64,000 nt of DNA from Marinobacter sp. F4216. GTDB taxonomy: Bacteria > Pseudomonadota > Gammaproteobacteria > Pseudomonadales > Oleiphilaceae. The first letter of the stretch is position 1. Each line of letters begins with the position of its first letter. Below, piece by piece: positions 62,798 to 64,000 of this stretch. Made by a program: the position numbers and the translations under genes. The notes under the pieces are model-generated. The model was not told the DNA's origin. It searched no databases and saw nothing but the letters and a program-made list of their open reading frames with translations. The DNA lies in assembly GCF_019931195.1 (NCBI RefSeq), contig NZ_JAIOUO010000002.1, positions 124,001-188,000 on the forward strand, written 5' to 3'.

Positions 62798-63171
62798 ACC
62801 GGTAGTTCATCAATATCTTCGTAATCATCTTTGGTGAAGGGTGGCGTGCAGAGGGCCAAGAACACCAGATCTTCCTGGCCTGTATTCGCGATTCGCTGGC
62901 GACTCATTGGCGGTATTATTACCACGTCGCCTGGCTTCACATCTTCGGCCGGCAAATCGCCAATTTCCACGCGACCAATACCGCTGAGAATATAGTAGCG
63001 TTCTGCAGATTTTCTGAGTCGATGCCATCGGGTTGTTACGCCCGGTTCGACTCGCGCACGGGCAATGGACAATGCTTCGTCATCGGTAGAATTGGATTGC
63101 TCCGCGATGAAGCATCTTTCAGAAGTATAGAACTCACTTGAAAAATCCTGTTTTCGGATCGATTCCTTCAT
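62791..63171 (-). CDS. Cupin domain protein
   Basis: 126 residues. Cupin motif 1 region with TRWHRLRKSAERYYILSGIGRVEIG and motif 2 VKPGDVVIIPPMSRQRIAN. Only one histidine (WHRLRKSAE) in motif 1, and a Gln in place of His in motif 2, so metal binding may be changed. Function unknown. Confidence 0.87.
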   Translation of the reverse strand: MKESIRKQDFSSEFYTSERCFIAEQSNSTDDEALSIARARVEPGVTTRWHRLRKSAERYYILSGIGRVEIGDLPAEDVKPGDVVIIPPMSRQRIANTGQEDLVFLALCTPPFTKDDYEDIDELPVC

Positions 63172-63239
63172 CGCAATTTTCCTTGTGCCTAACGCCTTTA
63201 ATGAGCGGCCCGGCGACCTGAACGGACTTAATGGATTCG

Positions 63240-63737
63240 TTAACTGGCTGGATATTCACCACCCAAAGTATCGATTGGCGCTTCGGCACCGACGCAGGGA
63301 GGCGAGAAGACTGTTTTGAACGTGAAAGCCTCTTCGGTTGGTCCATGCTCTCTCAGGGTGTTCAGCTTTTGCGCAGCCTCTTCGACTGACGGAACGTGAC
63401 CGGCTGGCACCCACCAAAGAACCATGTGTGCTTCACCCATTCTGTGGAACCACTCTTTCTTGCGACGCATGATCTCAACGTGTGCAGACCGGTAAACGTA
63501 GTTATGCAAAGCTTCGACGGAATCCCAGAGAGAAAGATTCACGATTTTATCAGAGCCGAAATAATCAATGCCGGTGGCATCACCTGCATCGGTTTGCAAG
63601 CGCCAGACGAAACCAGGGGAATCTTCAGCCAACGCATTTATTCTGTCCAAATTAGCCACAAAATCTGAAAGCTGAGGTGAATCAATTGGAGCCATGAGTG
63701 TGGCAATGTTGAGTTGGGCTACCTGATACTTACTCAC
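63240..63737 (-). CDS. DUF3291 domain protein
   Basis: 165 residues; AQLNIATLMAPIDSPQLSDFVANL and WWVPAGHVPSVEEAAQKL fit DUF3291, a dimeric alpha/beta-barrel (antibiotic-monooxygenase-like) fold. GTG 63737 with GGAGG five bases before it is the likely start. Divergent side faces a LysR gene running off the window. Confidence 0.88.
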   Translation of the reverse strand: MSKYQVAQLNIATLMAPIDSPQLSDFVANLDRINALAEDSPGFVWRLQTDAGDATGIDYFGSDKIVNLSLWDSVEALHNYVYRSAHVEIMRRKKEWFHRMGEAHMVLWWVPAGHVPSVEEAAQKLNTLREHGPTEEAFTFKTVFSPPCVGAEAPIDTLGGEYPAS

Positions 63738-63817
63738 CGTTTCCTCCCTGGAAACTAAATCGTTTTTAGAGCGCACTGGCGCTGCGAGTGACGCGGCTTG
63801 TTAAATTCCAGGTAAGT

Positions 63818-64000
63818 CTAAAGCGACCGCTTGGCTTCAGCTATCACAGTCTTAATTCTCGCCTGAATTGCCCGATGCCGTAGGGCGCAGAGATACAGCG
63901 TTTCGCTGACCGGGTTAGCAAGACGATGGGCCTTGATATGCTCAGACTTCTCAAAGGCTTCAACTGCGTGCGCAGGTAAGACGGTAAAGCCCAACCCCAT
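63818..64000 (-). CDS. LysR family regulator, C-terminal part only
   Basis: The frame is open to base 64000. The visible 60 residues (MGLGFTVLPAHAVEAFEKSEH, then ETLYLCALRHRAIQARIKTVI) match the C-terminal end of a LysR effector domain. HTH lies outside the window. Confidence 0.85.
   Translation of the reverse strand: MGLGFTVLPAHAVEAFEKSEHIKAHRLANPVSETLYLCALRHRAIQARIKTVIAEAKRSL

Noticed and set aside
1..64000. tRNA, rRNA, CRISPR and intact insertion sequences
   Set aside because: Looked for repeated spacer arrays, cloverleaf-like arms and transposase motifs and saw none; tools such as tRNAscan or Infernal would be decisive.

Overview
The window reads as chromosome of a marine, heterotrophic gammaproteobacterium, most like Marinobacter or a close relative. 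Reasons: moderately high GC, dense coding, Pseudomonas/Marinobacter-type neighbourhoods (mmsR-mmsA..mmsB, argP/argO, fetAB, the PA2778/PA2779 pair) and lipid/amino-acid catabolism genes. The taxonomic call is inference from gene content only. I saw no rRNA, tRNA, CRISPR array, intact insertion sequence or prophage.

Layout. 1-2.1 kb: an APH-fold kinase (cut by the window edge), a histidine phosphatase and an SDR in one + strand operon. 2.1-6.3 kb: a DUF6279 lipoprotein and two tandem DUF4397 lipoproteins, each + strand gene followed by a strong terminator. 6.3-15.5 kb: housekeeping and redox genes (dacB, two aldo/keto reductases, GFA protein, two tandem PQQ-type sugar dehydrogenases, yaiI, periplasmic histidine phosphatase, DUF533). 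15.7-18.9 kb: a three-gene 2-oxoacid dehydrogenase operon (E1 alpha, E1 beta, E2). 19-29 kb: a Cache-GGDEF-EAL protein, a PCu(A)C copper chaperone, a cysteine-containing exported orphan, a GST, a decayed spot with a pcm relic beside an AbiTii-like gene, a zinc peptidase, a DUF1127 protein and its divergent LysR regulator, an SDR and an Asp/Glu racemase.

29-45 kb: mixed genes including MscS channel, USP, pirin with a DoxX relic beside it, crotonase, CPBP protease, NnrU, argP/argO, yedK, arfB, esterase, ohr with a clear operator-like palindrome, rluF, thpR, fetAB. 45-51 kb: an envelope/signalling block with a PA2778/PA2779 pair, a PLD-family protein with an altered second HKD motif, then a Ser/Thr kinase - PP2C phosphatase - FHA operon with no secretion system beside it. 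52.2-53.8 kb: three tandem small secreted acidic proteins that share an LPPTAAG core motif and that I cannot assign to any known family; this is the best candidate for something undescribed. 54.4-61.1 kb: a complete valine catabolic branch (mmsR; mmsA, isobutyryl-CoA dehydrogenase, enoyl-CoA hydratase, 3-hydroxyisobutyryl-CoA hydrolase, mmsB) closed by a terminator. 61.1-64 kb: a less GC-rich, loosely packed accessory end with orphan genes and a LysR gene cut by the window edge.

A recurring theme is local paralogy: DUF4397 pair, two AKRs, two PQQ-type dehydrogenases and the LPPTAAG triplet.
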